Origin: Lentilitoribacter sp039986595
Lineage (GTDB): Bacteria; Pseudomonadota; Alphaproteobacteria; Rhizobiales; Rhizobiaceae
Direction of reading: 5' to 3'
Assembly: GCA_039986595.1 (NCBI GenBank)
Contig: JBDWQJ010000005.1
Coordinates: forward strand, 124,001 to 188,000
Length of the DNA: 64,000 nucleotides
In this document: positions 7,617 through 15,799 of the stretch, in pieces
How positions within the stretch are numbered: position 1 is the first letter of the stretch
How the letters are laid out: each line of letters opens with the position of its first letter
The notes under the pieces: model-generated
Database searches by the model: none
Told to the model about the DNA's origin: nothing
The model's input: the letters and a program-made list of their open reading frames with translations, nothing else
Translations under genes and position numbers: made by a program

Positions 7617-10079
7617 TTATCTAGCGACGAAACAGCTACCGCCGGCTGATTTAAAGCGAGAGCAAAGTGAATTTGCTTCCGCTCGTGAACCAGCCTGGAT
7701 ACGAACACGGTGGAAGGTACCTTTGCCAGTGATGTTGGCTGTTTGGTATTCAACCGGCAGGCCACCCAATATTGAATTGAAGCGACTTGCAAGACTATCA
7801 TAAGAGCTTTGAGCTGCCGCAAGAGATGGTTGCGATGCAATTTGCATATAATAGCCTGAGTAATTAGATGCTGGCTGCACTTGTTGTACAGGCGCATTTG
7901 CAATCGCAGCAGCGGTATCATTGCTCAAAGGCGCCGTTGCCTCTGGCTGAGTAACCGGCGCTACAGGCGCCACAGGCGTTTGAGTTGCAACAGCCGTTTC
8001 AACAGGTTGTACAGCAGGGACCGGTGTTTCGGTCACAGTTGGCGCTGCAACAGTCGTATCTTCCACCGCAGCAGGCGCAGGTGCTTCACGCGTTATAATC
8101 GTTCCATCAGATTGAACGATAACAGTCTGCACACGACGTGGCGTCACAAGTGGTTGCGCGCTATCTGTTGATTGCGCTGTGTTCGCCGTTCCATCATTTG
8201 AAGTCAGACGATCAGCGTTTTTGTCATTACCTGCAAGATCACGCCCTTCAAGCGGCAAGATGGATGGGTTAAGTGTCTTTTGAACAATATCAACTGGCTC
8301 TTCTGTGCTTTTCACCAATGTCGACTGATTGGCAACACTCACATCATTGCCTTCAACTTGCTCATAAACCGCTTGATCTTGGTTTGGCACTGATGCACCA
8401 CCAGGATCTGCAGGAACTTCTTTGATCGGCGAATTGTCTGCTTTGACTATGATTGGTTCATTTGAACCACCCAAAGAAGAACCGGAATTTTGGAAATAAA
8501 GATATGCGCCACCGCCGACGAGCAATGCGGCAAGTACGCCAACAACAGCGAACGTGTTAGAGCCTGTTCCCTCACCCTCTTCGTCAGGAGCAACATCTTG
8601 ATCTATATTGTCAGCATCATGTGTGACATCGATGCGATCTGGACCATTATTAACCTGCGGCGCTGTATTTGCACCAGGCTCTGCCACACCGACATTAAAC
8701 AACTCATTAAGCTCATCCATATCAGTGTTTTCTGATTTAACTTCCGAAGATGGAAATGCTTGTGCTGCAGTAGCTACAGCAACAGGCTCTGCTGTGATTT
8801 GAACATCTTGTTCTGATGGCAAATCACCTGAAATCAATTGTGAAAACTCACGTTCGAGTTCCAAATCAAGATCAACATCAATATTTGATTGCTCTCTTGA
8901 AAACTCTTCAACAGAAGGCAATTCTGGAATTTCAAACGGTGCTGTCTCTTCAATATCAGCTTCTGTTTCGGTAAACCCTGAAACATCCAGAACGTTTTCA
9001 AGTTCTTCTGTGCGCTCAACCGGCTCTTCTGCCGCCACTAAATCTGCAAAATTAGGTGGAACAGAATTGTCTTTTGGTAATACAACAGAGGGGAATGGAC
9101 GCTCAGCATCTATATCTGTTGCACTTGCCACACTCGGCTCAACATTCTCTGGCGCTGTATATGTAGGTTCTGGTGCGATATAATCTTCTGCGGGCAATGC
9201 AGCTTGCTCTGCAAAAGGATTAACTGGAGCTTGTGGTTGAACAACATCAGCAGGCACTTCATTAACCCCTGCTTCCAAACCTTGCTGTAGCTTTTCAAGC
9301 TCGAGCTCTAAATCATTGGACATCTGGCCAAGATCAAAATTTGAATGATTGCTATTCTCTTCTGGAGAAACATCGTTTTCAGACGAAAATGGTGAAGGTG
9401 TGGAAAGTGGATTTGGCAAGTCAGCTACCTCTGCTTCGGGTTGCGTTGCATTAATTTTTTCAGGTATTTCTGCAACAAACGGCACTTCAACAGGCGTTTG
9501 TGGCATAACAGGTGTTGCGCGCGACATAGTTGGCGCTTCAAACACGTTTTCTGCTGGTTCACTTAAAGAAGCTGCGACAGGCGGCTCATACGATGGAATT
9601 GGTTCTTCCTGAACAAACGAATTGTCAGATACCGGTGTCATGTCAGCTGAAGGTGTGGCGCTTATTGGCCGTTCATGTGTTGGCAAAGCATAGCGCGACA
9701 TATCATCAAGAATATCGTCCAAGCCTGCGTCTTGAACGGGCGGATTTGAAAATGATGGCTGTGGCGCTGTGACAGGAACGTCAACTTGAGGCTCATACGA
9801 AGTAGGTTGCGCAAAGCTAGCTTCAACAGGTGCCGCCTCAACAGGCGCAGCTAACGGAGCGGTTGGGCTTGTGGTAACTTGAGGCTCAACACCAAACTCG
9901 CGGAGTAACTCAGCTTCCAAATCCGTTACAGCTTCATTTGCTGAACTATCGGCGTTCTGATTGACTTGATTGTCATCCTGATAGCCGATAATTTTTGCAA
10001 GCTCTTCTAACGGATTGTCAGACTGCCCTTGCGCAGAATTACCCAACTCATTGGTTTTCTCATTCACTTTATCGGTCAT
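7617..10079 (-). CDS. Large SPOR-domain membrane protein with disordered acidic N-terminus
   Basis: The 820-residue protein has three parts. Residues 1 to about 500 are low-complexity, rich in Pro, Glu, Ala and Ser, and presumably disordered in the cytoplasm. A single membrane helix follows at about 508-529 (TFAVVGVLAALLVGGGAYLYF). The periplasmic part is a Thr/Val/Pro-rich linker ending in a SPOR domain at about 743-820 (YYMQIASQPS... FHRVRIQAGS). SPOR domains bind denuded peptidoglycan glycan at division sites, so a role at the septum is likely. Its position just upstream of nagZ matches the rhizobial arrangement. The long cytosolic region is unusual compared with FtsN/DedD and gives no hint of a catalytic function. 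Confidence 0.9.
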   Translation of the reverse strand: MTDKVNEKTNELGNSAQGQSDNPLEELAKIIGYQDDNQVNQNADSSANEAVTDLEAELLREFGVEPQVTTSPTAPLAAPVEAAPVEASFAQPTSYEPQVDVPVTAPQPSFSNPPVQDAGLDDILDDMSRYALPTHERPISATPSADMTPVSDNSFVQEEPIPSYEPPVAASLSEPAENVFEAPTMSRATPVMPQTPVEVPFVAEIPEKINATQPEAEVADLPNPLSTPSPFSSENDVSPEENSNHSNFDLGQMSNDLELELEKLQQGLEAGVNEVPADVVQPQAPVNPFAEQAALPAEDYIAPEPTYTAPENVEPSVASATDIDAERPFPSVVLPKDNSVPPNFADLVAAEEPVERTEELENVLDVSGFTETEADIEETAPFEIPELPSVEEFSREQSNIDVDLDLELEREFSQLISGDLPSEQDVQITAEPVAVATAAQAFPSSEVKSENTDMDELNELFNVGVAEPGANTAPQVNNGPDRIDVTHDADNIDQDVAPDEEGEGTGSNTFAVVGVLAALLVGGGAYLYFQNSGSSLGGSNEPIIVKADNSPIKEVPADPGGASVPNQDQAVYEQVEGNDVSVANQSTLVKSTEEPVDIVQKTLNPSILPLEGRDLAGNDKNADRLTSNDGTANTAQSTDSAQPLVTPRRVQTVIVQSDGTIITREAPAPAAVEDTTVAAPTVTETPVPAVQPVETAVATQTPVAPVAPVTQPEATAPLSNDTAAAIANAPVQQVQPASNYSGYYMQIASQPSLAAAQSSYDSLASRFNSILGGLPVEYQTANITGKGTFHRVRIQAGSRAEANSLCSRFKSAGGSCFVAR

Positions 10080-10136
10080 GGTCGTTTGCTACTCCTAGCA
10101 ACTTATCTGCCATGCCAATGTGGAGAAATATTGGCA

Positions 10137-11897
10137 CTAACGCATTTCTAGCGGTGCTTCTGTTCCAGTAATTAACAATCCAGACCGCAAAACAGAAGCA
10201 ATCGCGTACACTAAACCTAGTCTGGCCTTTGTTATTATGGCACTTTCATGGTTAATAAACCGTAATTCCGGACGGTCTTTCCCTAAATTCCAGTGCGAAT
10301 GCAGCATACTGGCTAAGTCATAGAGGTAAAACGCGATTTTATGCGGCTCATGACCAAGCGCTGCACTTTCCACTACTCTTGGATATTCTGCCAGTTTAGC
10401 GATTAACCGCAACTCCGTTTCATCCTTAAGCACAGAAAAGTCGCTATCTATGAGCATTTCCTGGCTAAAATCAGCATCCGCAAAGGCTTCCTGTGCTTGT
10501 CTGAAGACCGAATGGCAACGTGCGTGGGCATATTGTACGTAAAATACCGGATTATCTTTGGACTGTTCTGTCACTTTAGCAAAATCGAAGTCGAGTGGCT
10601 CTGAACTCTTCCGATAAAGCATCATAAAGCGCACAGAATCTGAACCAACCTCATCAACAACATCACGCAAAGTTACAAAATCGCCAGAACGCTTAGACAT
10701 TTTTACCGGTTCACCCGCACGATAAAGTTTTACAAGCTGGCAAAGGAGGACAGAAAGATGCGTCTTGCCTTCCGAAATGGCCCGCGCAAGCGCTTCAAGA
10801 CGTTTCACATATCCACCATGGTCTGCACCAAGAACGAAAATCGTATCATTAAAACCGCGATTATATTTATCTAAGAAATAAGCCACATCTGCCGCAAAAT
10901 AGGTATATGAGCCGTCTGACTTAATAAGTGCTCGATCGAGGTCATCCCCAATATCGGTTGAACGGAACAAAGTTTGTTCACGATCTTCCCAATCATCCGG
11001 CAACTGTCCTTTAGGCGGCGGCAACGTGCCCTGATAGACAAATCCTTTTGCCTCAAGGTCAGCAATTGCAGAACCTATTGGGCTTCCATTATTTGCATGC
11101 AAAGTGCGCTCTGAGAAAAATACATTGTGGCGAATATTAAGCGCGGCAAGATCCTCACGGATCATATCCATCATGCCATCAATCGCGCGTGGACGAATGA
11201 TCTCATTACGCTCAACTTCATCCATGGCTTTAAGCTTATCGCCATACTCGTCCGCAAGTGCCTTACCGAGTGGCTTTAAGTAATCGCCGGGGTAAAGACC
11301 TGCAGGTATTTCACCAATATCATCACCCAACGCTTCACAATAACGCAAATAAACAGAATTGGCTAAAACGCCAATCTGAACACCCGCATCATTGATGTAA
11401 TACTCTTTTGTAACATCATGCCCGGCAAATGCGAGCAAATTAGCCAGCGCATCACCAACAACTGCTCCGCGGCAATGCCCAACATGCATAGGGCCAGTCG
11501 GGTTTGCAGACACATATTCAACATTGATCTTGCGAGATGGTGAGATTTGATCGCGGCCAAAACTCTCACCTTGCTCGACAATTTGCTTAGCAAGGTTCTG
11601 CCAATAAAGTTCTGAAAGAGTGAGATTGATAAAACCCGGACCTGCAACGCTAACCGATGCAATTGAGGGATCACTTGAAAGCGCATCAGAGATTTCAGTT
11701 GCCAAAGCGCGTGGATTATTTTTCATCGGCTTTGCCAGCATCATAGCTGCATTTGTTGAAATATCGCCATGTGAAGGATCACGCGGCGGCTCAACTGTCA
11801 TTCGAGATAAATCTAACTCACTCTCATAAGCTTTTACACTATCAAGAGCCATGATCGCTGATTTGATCTTGGATTCAAATTCTTTAAAGACATTCAT
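10137..11897 (-). CDS. argS: Arginyl-tRNA synthetase
   Basis: Class I synthetase charging tRNA-Arg. The N-terminal additional domain covers about residues 1-110. The HIGH box occurs as SANPTGPMHVGH (130-141), and the KMSKR loop (VKMSKRSGDFVTL) lies near 400. The anticodon-binding DALR domain closes the protein. The 586-residue length is normal. It lies between dgt (upstream) and the SPOR gene (downstream), the conserved alphaproteobacterial order. Confidence 0.98.
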   Translation of the reverse strand: MNVFKEFESKIKSAIMALDSVKAYESELDLSRMTVEPPRDPSHGDISTNAAMMLAKPMKNNPRALATEISDALSSDPSIASVSVAGPGFINLTLSELYWQNLAKQIVEQGESFGRDQISPSRKINVEYVSANPTGPMHVGHCRGAVVGDALANLLAFAGHDVTKEYYINDAGVQIGVLANSVYLRYCEALGDDIGEIPAGLYPGDYLKPLGKALADEYGDKLKAMDEVERNEIIRPRAIDGMMDMIREDLAALNIRHNVFFSERTLHANNGSPIGSAIADLEAKGFVYQGTLPPPKGQLPDDWEDREQTLFRSTDIGDDLDRALIKSDGSYTYFAADVAYFLDKYNRGFNDTIFVLGADHGGYVKRLEALARAISEGKTHLSVLLCQLVKLYRAGEPVKMSKRSGDFVTLRDVVDEVGSDSVRFMMLYRKSSEPLDFDFAKVTEQSKDNPVFYVQYAHARCHSVFRQAQEAFADADFSQEMLIDSDFSVLKDETELRLIAKLAEYPRVVESAALGHEPHKIAFYLYDLASMLHSHWNLGKDRPELRFINHESAIITKARLGLVYAIASVLRSGLLITGTEAPLEMR

Positions 11898-12014
11898 TTT
11901 GAGTTATTTCCGAAATTTACCGAATAATTATGCAACTATATGTGCGAAAAACGCTGTTTGCCACGTTATTGCGCTGCCTAAAGCAAATTGTACCCATGGT
12001 CAAATAGACAATAG

Positions 12015-13253
12015 CTAAGAAGAGCCAAATAATTGCTGATGAACATCAAGCGCATAGGTATCTGTCATACCCGACAAATAATCGCCTACATGAAGAGCCC
12101 GCGCGCTTTCCGTCAACAATTCTAGGCCTTCAACCCAGCGCGCACCCTCCATCTTTTCAGGATTATTCATGAACACTTCAAAGAGTTGATCAACAACCTT
12201 AGAAACTTCATCGCGCTTTTCCATCACTGTTGGATGTCGATAAACATTAGCGAATAAAAACGTCTTCAACTGCTTATCGATATCAGCCATACGCTCACTA
12301 AAACCAATAATTGTCTGATTGGCATTTCGCGCATCATCAGCTGAACTTGGTTTAACGATTGCCAAATTTTGCTGTGCAGTGCCAATAACATCCTCAACCA
12401 TTTGTGTGATCTGACGGCGAGTGACTTCGTGTGTTAATCGGCTGTCATCTAGGTTTGGATATTTATCTTTCACCTGTTTGATTAATCCGGCAAGAAACGG
12501 AACGTCCTCTAGCATTTTGTGTGTAAGCAACCCAGAACGCAAACCATCATCAATGTCATGCGTGTTATAAGCTATATCATCTGCAATTGCAGCGGCCTGC
12601 GCCTCTAAACTTGCATAGCTCCAAAGCCATAGATCATGCAGCTGATTATAATTTGTAATCGCCACCGGCACATCTGATGTCAGCTCCTCGCCCTTTTTCT
12701 CAATCAAAGGACCGTTGTGTTTGACCAAACCTTCAAGGCTTTCCCAAGATAAATTTAAACCGTCAAACTCAGCATAGCGCTGCTCGAGTTTTGTTACGAT
12801 CCGCAATGATTGCGCGTTGTGATCAAACCCGCCATAGTTTTTGAGTAATGCATCAAGTGCGTCCTCGCCCGTATGCCCAAAGGGTGTGTGGCCAAAATCA
12901 TGCACAAGCGCGACGCCTTCAGCTAGATCCTCATCCAGCTTGAGCGCCCGCGCTAATGCGCGTGCAATTTGAGAAACTTCAATTGTATGCGTCAAACGAG
13001 TGCGATAATGGTCGCCTTCATGGGCGATAAAAACTTGGGTCTTGTGCTTTAAACGTCGAAAAGCTGTGGAATGTACAATCCGGTCTCTATCGCGCTGAAA
13101 AGGAGAACGCGTTAGACTTTGACCTTCATCAAAAAGTCGACCTCGACTTTGATTTGGATCAGACGCGAAAGGCGCCCTCTCCCCACTTCCAAAACCCAAT
13201 GAAGATTTATCAATCTCGGCCAAATCATTCTCTTTCGCAATTCGCCTGGGCAA
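12015..13253 (-). CDS. dgt: Deoxyguanosinetriphosphate triphosphohydrolase-like protein
   Basis: HD-domain enzyme of the Dgt/SAMHD1-like family that hydrolyses dNTPs to deoxynucleosides and triphosphate. The metal-binding histidine is in RTRLTHTIEV (His89) and the HD pair at 118-119 in LVHDFGHTPFGH; a later Asp is in IADDIAYNTHDIDDG. The N-terminal GRLFDEGQS...RDRDRIVHSTAFRRLKHKTQ is typical of the type 2 subfamily. Divergently transcribed from erpA, with about 110 bases between starts. Confidence 0.95.
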   Translation of the reverse strand: MPRRIAKENDLAEIDKSSLGFGSGERAPFASDPNQSRGRLFDEGQSLTRSPFQRDRDRIVHSTAFRRLKHKTQVFIAHEGDHYRTRLTHTIEVSQIARALARALKLDEDLAEGVALVHDFGHTPFGHTGEDALDALLKNYGGFDHNAQSLRIVTKLEQRYAEFDGLNLSWESLEGLVKHNGPLIEKKGEELTSDVPVAITNYNQLHDLWLWSYASLEAQAAAIADDIAYNTHDIDDGLRSGLLTHKMLEDVPFLAGLIKQVKDKYPNLDDSRLTHEVTRRQITQMVEDVIGTAQQNLAIVKPSSADDARNANQTIIGFSERMADIDKQLKTFLFANVYRHPTVMEKRDEVSKVVDQLFEVFMNNPEKMEGARWVEGLELLTESARALHVGDYLSGMTDTYALDVHQQLFGSS

Positions 13254-13364
13254 TAATCAGTTTTGCCCATTGACCTTAACAACACTCGACCATACCTATA
13301 TACTAATCTGACACGAATGAAATGTGTCGAATGGAATCAATACGACAATGCCGGGAAAGTTAAA

Positions 13365-13700
13365 ATGGCCCAACAATCTGATGTAACAGTTTCGGATAAC
13401 GCCTTTAATCGAATCGAGAAAATCCTTTCCAAGGAAGACACCAAAACAGCACTTCGCGTGTCTGTTGAAGGTGGCGGTTGCTCTGGCTTTTCTTATAAAT
13501 TTGATCTGGTGGATGACGAGCAAGACGATGATATTATCTTGGAAAAAGGTAATGCACGGGTTTTGATCGACAACCTTTCGCTGGTATATATGGCAGGATC
13601 AGAAATCGATTTTGTTGACGATTTAATGGGACAATCATTTCAAATAAAAAATCCAAACGCAATTGCATCATGTGGATGCGGAACGAGCTTTTCCATATGA
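13365..13700 (+). CDS. erpA: Iron-sulfur cluster insertion protein ErpA (A-type carrier)
   Basis: A-type scaffold delivering Fe-S clusters to apo-proteins. The three cluster-ligand cysteines are present: Cys39 in GGGCSGFSY and Cys103/Cys105 in SCGCGTSF. The start ATG at 13365 (MAQQSDVTV) is chosen because a GGGAAAG ribosome-binding site lies just upstream and the resulting 111-residue length matches the family. The frame is open further upstream to a TTG at 13263, but that extension is not conserved-looking. Its TGA overlaps the ATG of xthA (ATGA). It is divergent from dgt. Confidence 0.95.
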   Translation: MAQQSDVTVSDNAFNRIEKILSKEDTKTALRVSVEGGGCSGFSYKFDLVDDEQDDDIILEKGNARVLIDNLSLVYMAGSEIDFVDDLMGQSFQIKNPNAIASCGCGTSFSI

Positions 13701-14479
13701 AAATTGTGACCTGGAATATCAACGGCATCAAAGCACGCCTTGAGAACCTTAAAACGTGGCTAGACGAATCACAGCCGGATATCGCCTGCTTGCAGGAAAT
13801 TAAATCTATCGATGAAAATTTTCCCCGCGAGCAATTCGAGGCGATGGGATATCACGTTGAAACCTATGGGCAGAAAAGCTTTAACGGCGTAGCATTGCTG
13901 TCCAAGATCAGCCCTGATGAAGTCAATCGTGGTCTACCTGGTGATGATGAAGACGAACAAGCTCGATTTATCGAAGGAGTTTATTCCACACCACAAGGTG
14001 TTATCCGTGTTGTCTCGCTTTACCTGCCAAACGGTAATCCGGTTGAGACAGAAAAATTCCCATATAAGCTTGGCTGGATGGCGCGTTTGGAAGCTTTTGC
14101 CGCTGAGCGCCTAAAACTTGAAGAACCGCTTGTTCTTGCGGGCGATTACAACATTATTCCCGAACCGCATGATTGCAAGAACCCAAAATCTTGGGAAGGC
14201 GATGCAGCGTTTAGACCAGAATCGCACGCTGCCTATCGCAAACTGGTCAATTTAGGCTTTACCGATGCGCTGCGTTCGGTCAATGATGACGACAAGACCT
14301 ATACCTTTTGGGATTATCAAGCGGGTGCTTGGCAGAAGAACAATGGAATTCGCATTGATCATCTTTTGCTCTCGCCAGAAGCTGCGAACTTATTTGAAAC
14401 TGCCGACGTTGAAAAACACGTGCGCGCATGGGAAAAACCATCCGATCACGTGCCGGTTGCAGCATACATCAACATTTAA
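13697..14479 (+). CDS. xthA: Exodeoxyribonuclease III (AP endonuclease)
   Basis: DNA repair enzyme cleaving at abasic sites. The endonuclease/exonuclease/phosphatase fold is marked by MKIVTWNINGIKARL (Asn7), LQEIK (Glu34, metal ligand), LAGDYNIIPEPHD and the C-terminal SDHVPV with catalytic Asp-His near 250-251. The ATG at 13697 overlaps the erpA stop by 4 bases, implying translational coupling; the erpA-xthA pairing is common in rhizobia. The protein is 260 residues, as expected. Confidence 0.96.
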   Translation: MKIVTWNINGIKARLENLKTWLDESQPDIACLQEIKSIDENFPREQFEAMGYHVETYGQKSFNGVALLSKISPDEVNRGLPGDDEDEQARFIEGVYSTPQGVIRVVSLYLPNGNPVETEKFPYKLGWMARLEAFAAERLKLEEPLVLAGDYNIIPEPHDCKNPKSWEGDAAFRPESHAAYRKLVNLGFTDALRSVNDDDKTYTFWDYQAGAWQKNNGIRIDHLLLSPEAANLFETADVEKHVRAWEKPSDHVPVAAYINI

Positions 14480-14489
14480 AAAAATTGTG

Positions 14490-15305
14490 TTAGTTAAGAC
14501 CGCTTTTAAGCATATCATCTGCAACAGCGAGTGCCGTGCGACGATCAGCTTCTTCAGCTAACGCAAATGCGCGTTCTTGTAGCGAGAGTATCCAGCCTTT
14601 GTCATTAGGCGCTGCGCGTTCATGTGCAGTTGTGATCAATGCTAGACCTCTGACAGTCTGACCTTCTTCAAATAATAAATTACCATAAACGGCAGATGCA
14701 GCTGGATGGCCGCCTGCCCGTGCACGGTTAAGCCATTTTTTGGCTTGGCGTTTATTGTCGCCACCACCGACCCCGTCTAAGATCATACGACCCAAACGGT
14801 ATTGAGCTTCTGGCACACCAAATGCAGATGCTGCTTGGAAATATAGCTGACGTGCAGCTTTAAAGTTCACATTTACAGGGCTGTTGGGAATACCGCGCTG
14901 GTAATAATCAGCCAAAGACATAATCGCATTGACAAAATAACCAACATCCTCAGAACCAGGCTCTACACCTTGGCGAGCGATTTGTTGGTAATTTTTATAA
15001 GCCTCATAATCATCTTCAACGACACCATCGCCAAACGCATACATGTTTGCTAAAGCCCAGCGCGCGCCTCTATGCCCTTTATCCGCTGCATATTTATAGG
15101 CTTCGATCGCTTGCTTCTTTTCACCCTTTTTATAAGCTTTAAAACCAAACTTGAATAAATCCAGCGGTCCGGACTTTTCATTCACTTCCGCAGATTTTGC
15201 CTTTGGATCAAATGCAAACGAGGTGCTGACCATAAGACTAGACGCAAGCGTTAAGCCTATTGGAACAATGAAAATCCGAGCTATTTTGGATTTAGTTATC
15301 CGCAT
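14490..15305 (-). CDS. exoR: ExoR-like periplasmic Sel1-repeat regulator
   Basis: 271 residues with an N-terminal signal peptide (MRITKSKIARIF... ending near SFAFDPKAK) and repeated Sel1/TPR-like motifs: AIEAYKYAADKGHRGARWAL, ARQLYFQAASAFGVPEAQYRLG, AKKWLNRARAGGHPAAS. The order GLFxxGFKAYKKG, GARWALANMY and GVEPGSED recalls rhizobial ExoR. That protein binds the sensor ChvG (ExoS) in the periplasm and inhibits the ChvG-ChvI system controlling exopolysaccharide and motility. The start at 15305 is chosen because it gives a proper signal peptide; a longer in-frame opening to 15413 would bury it. The function is inferred from this resemblance; no chvG/chvI genes are in the window. Confidence 0.8.
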   Translation of the reverse strand: MRITKSKIARIFIVPIGLTLASSLMVSTSFAFDPKAKSAEVNEKSGPLDLFKFGFKAYKKGEKKQAIEAYKYAADKGHRGARWALANMYAFGDGVVEDDYEAYKNYQQIARQGVEPGSEDVGYFVNAIMSLADYYQRGIPNSPVNVNFKAARQLYFQAASAFGVPEAQYRLGRMILDGVGGGDNKRQAKKWLNRARAGGHPAASAVYGNLLFEEGQTVRGLALITTAHERAAPNDKGWILSLQERAFALAEEADRRTALAVADDMLKSGLN

Positions 15306-15423
15306 AACAGTGTTTTTCTCTCGCACCCGCTGGGTGATTAAATCCACTATCGACCAAAAAGCCGTTAGTTTCAGTATAATTACAAGTTGCGCTTGATGTA
15401 TAACCCATCTCACGCGGTTTCAT

Positions 15424-15585
15424 TTACCTAAAACGTTCAAACGATTCTGCATCAGAAAACTGAACATTTTGTATATCATCTATTTCGTTGATTAAATTGA
15501 AGTCATTAAACTGTGATAAATTAGGATTACCATTCGCAACAGCGTGATACTTTTCCAATCCAAATTTATCAAACTCTATTGTCAT
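15424..15585 (-). CDS. Small hypothetical protein (53 residues) upstream of exoR
   Basis: An ATG at 15585 preceded by a good ribosome-binding site (GAGGA, 7 bases upstream) opens a 53-codon frame, MTIEFDKFGLEKYHAVANG..., ending ESFERFR and TAA. The product is acidic, Asn/Phe-rich, with no signal peptide or membrane helix, and I recognise no family. It lies 118 bases before the exoR start on the same strand, so it could be an independent small protein or a leader frame. Supported only by frame and RBS. Confidence 0.45.
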   Translation of the reverse strand: MTIEFDKFGLEKYHAVANGNPNLSQFNDFNLINEIDDIQNVQFSDAESFERFR

Positions 15586-15756
15586 TCAAGTCCTCAAACA
15601 AACCTTTAGACATGCCATAAGCAAGTCCTAGATGGATTTGCTCCTTATTTGTGGCTGGAAATGGGCAAACTGCTTTTATGCAGATCTTTAAAAATTTTTT
15701 CGCCCTGATTGTTGCAACAATGCAACATCCACCCTGTTAACGTAGTCTTAAATAGC

Positions 15757-15794
15757 AATATGGCCGCTTTGACAATATCCAAAGCGGCCATATT
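15757..15794 (-). terminator. Perfect 14-bp dyad downstream of valS
   Basis: AATATGGCCGCTTT and AAAGCGGCCATATT form a perfect 14-bp stem with a 10-base loop, starting 6 bases beyond the valS stop codon. No strong U-run follows on the minus strand, but its position and strength suggest a transcription terminator or a 3'-end stabiliser for valS. Confidence 0.55.
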
Positions 15795-15799
15795 CTTGA

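Noticed and set aside
13263..13364. N-terminal extension of ErpA from TTG 13263
   Set aside because: The extension has no family similarity; an ATG with a good ribosome site at 13365 gives the standard length.
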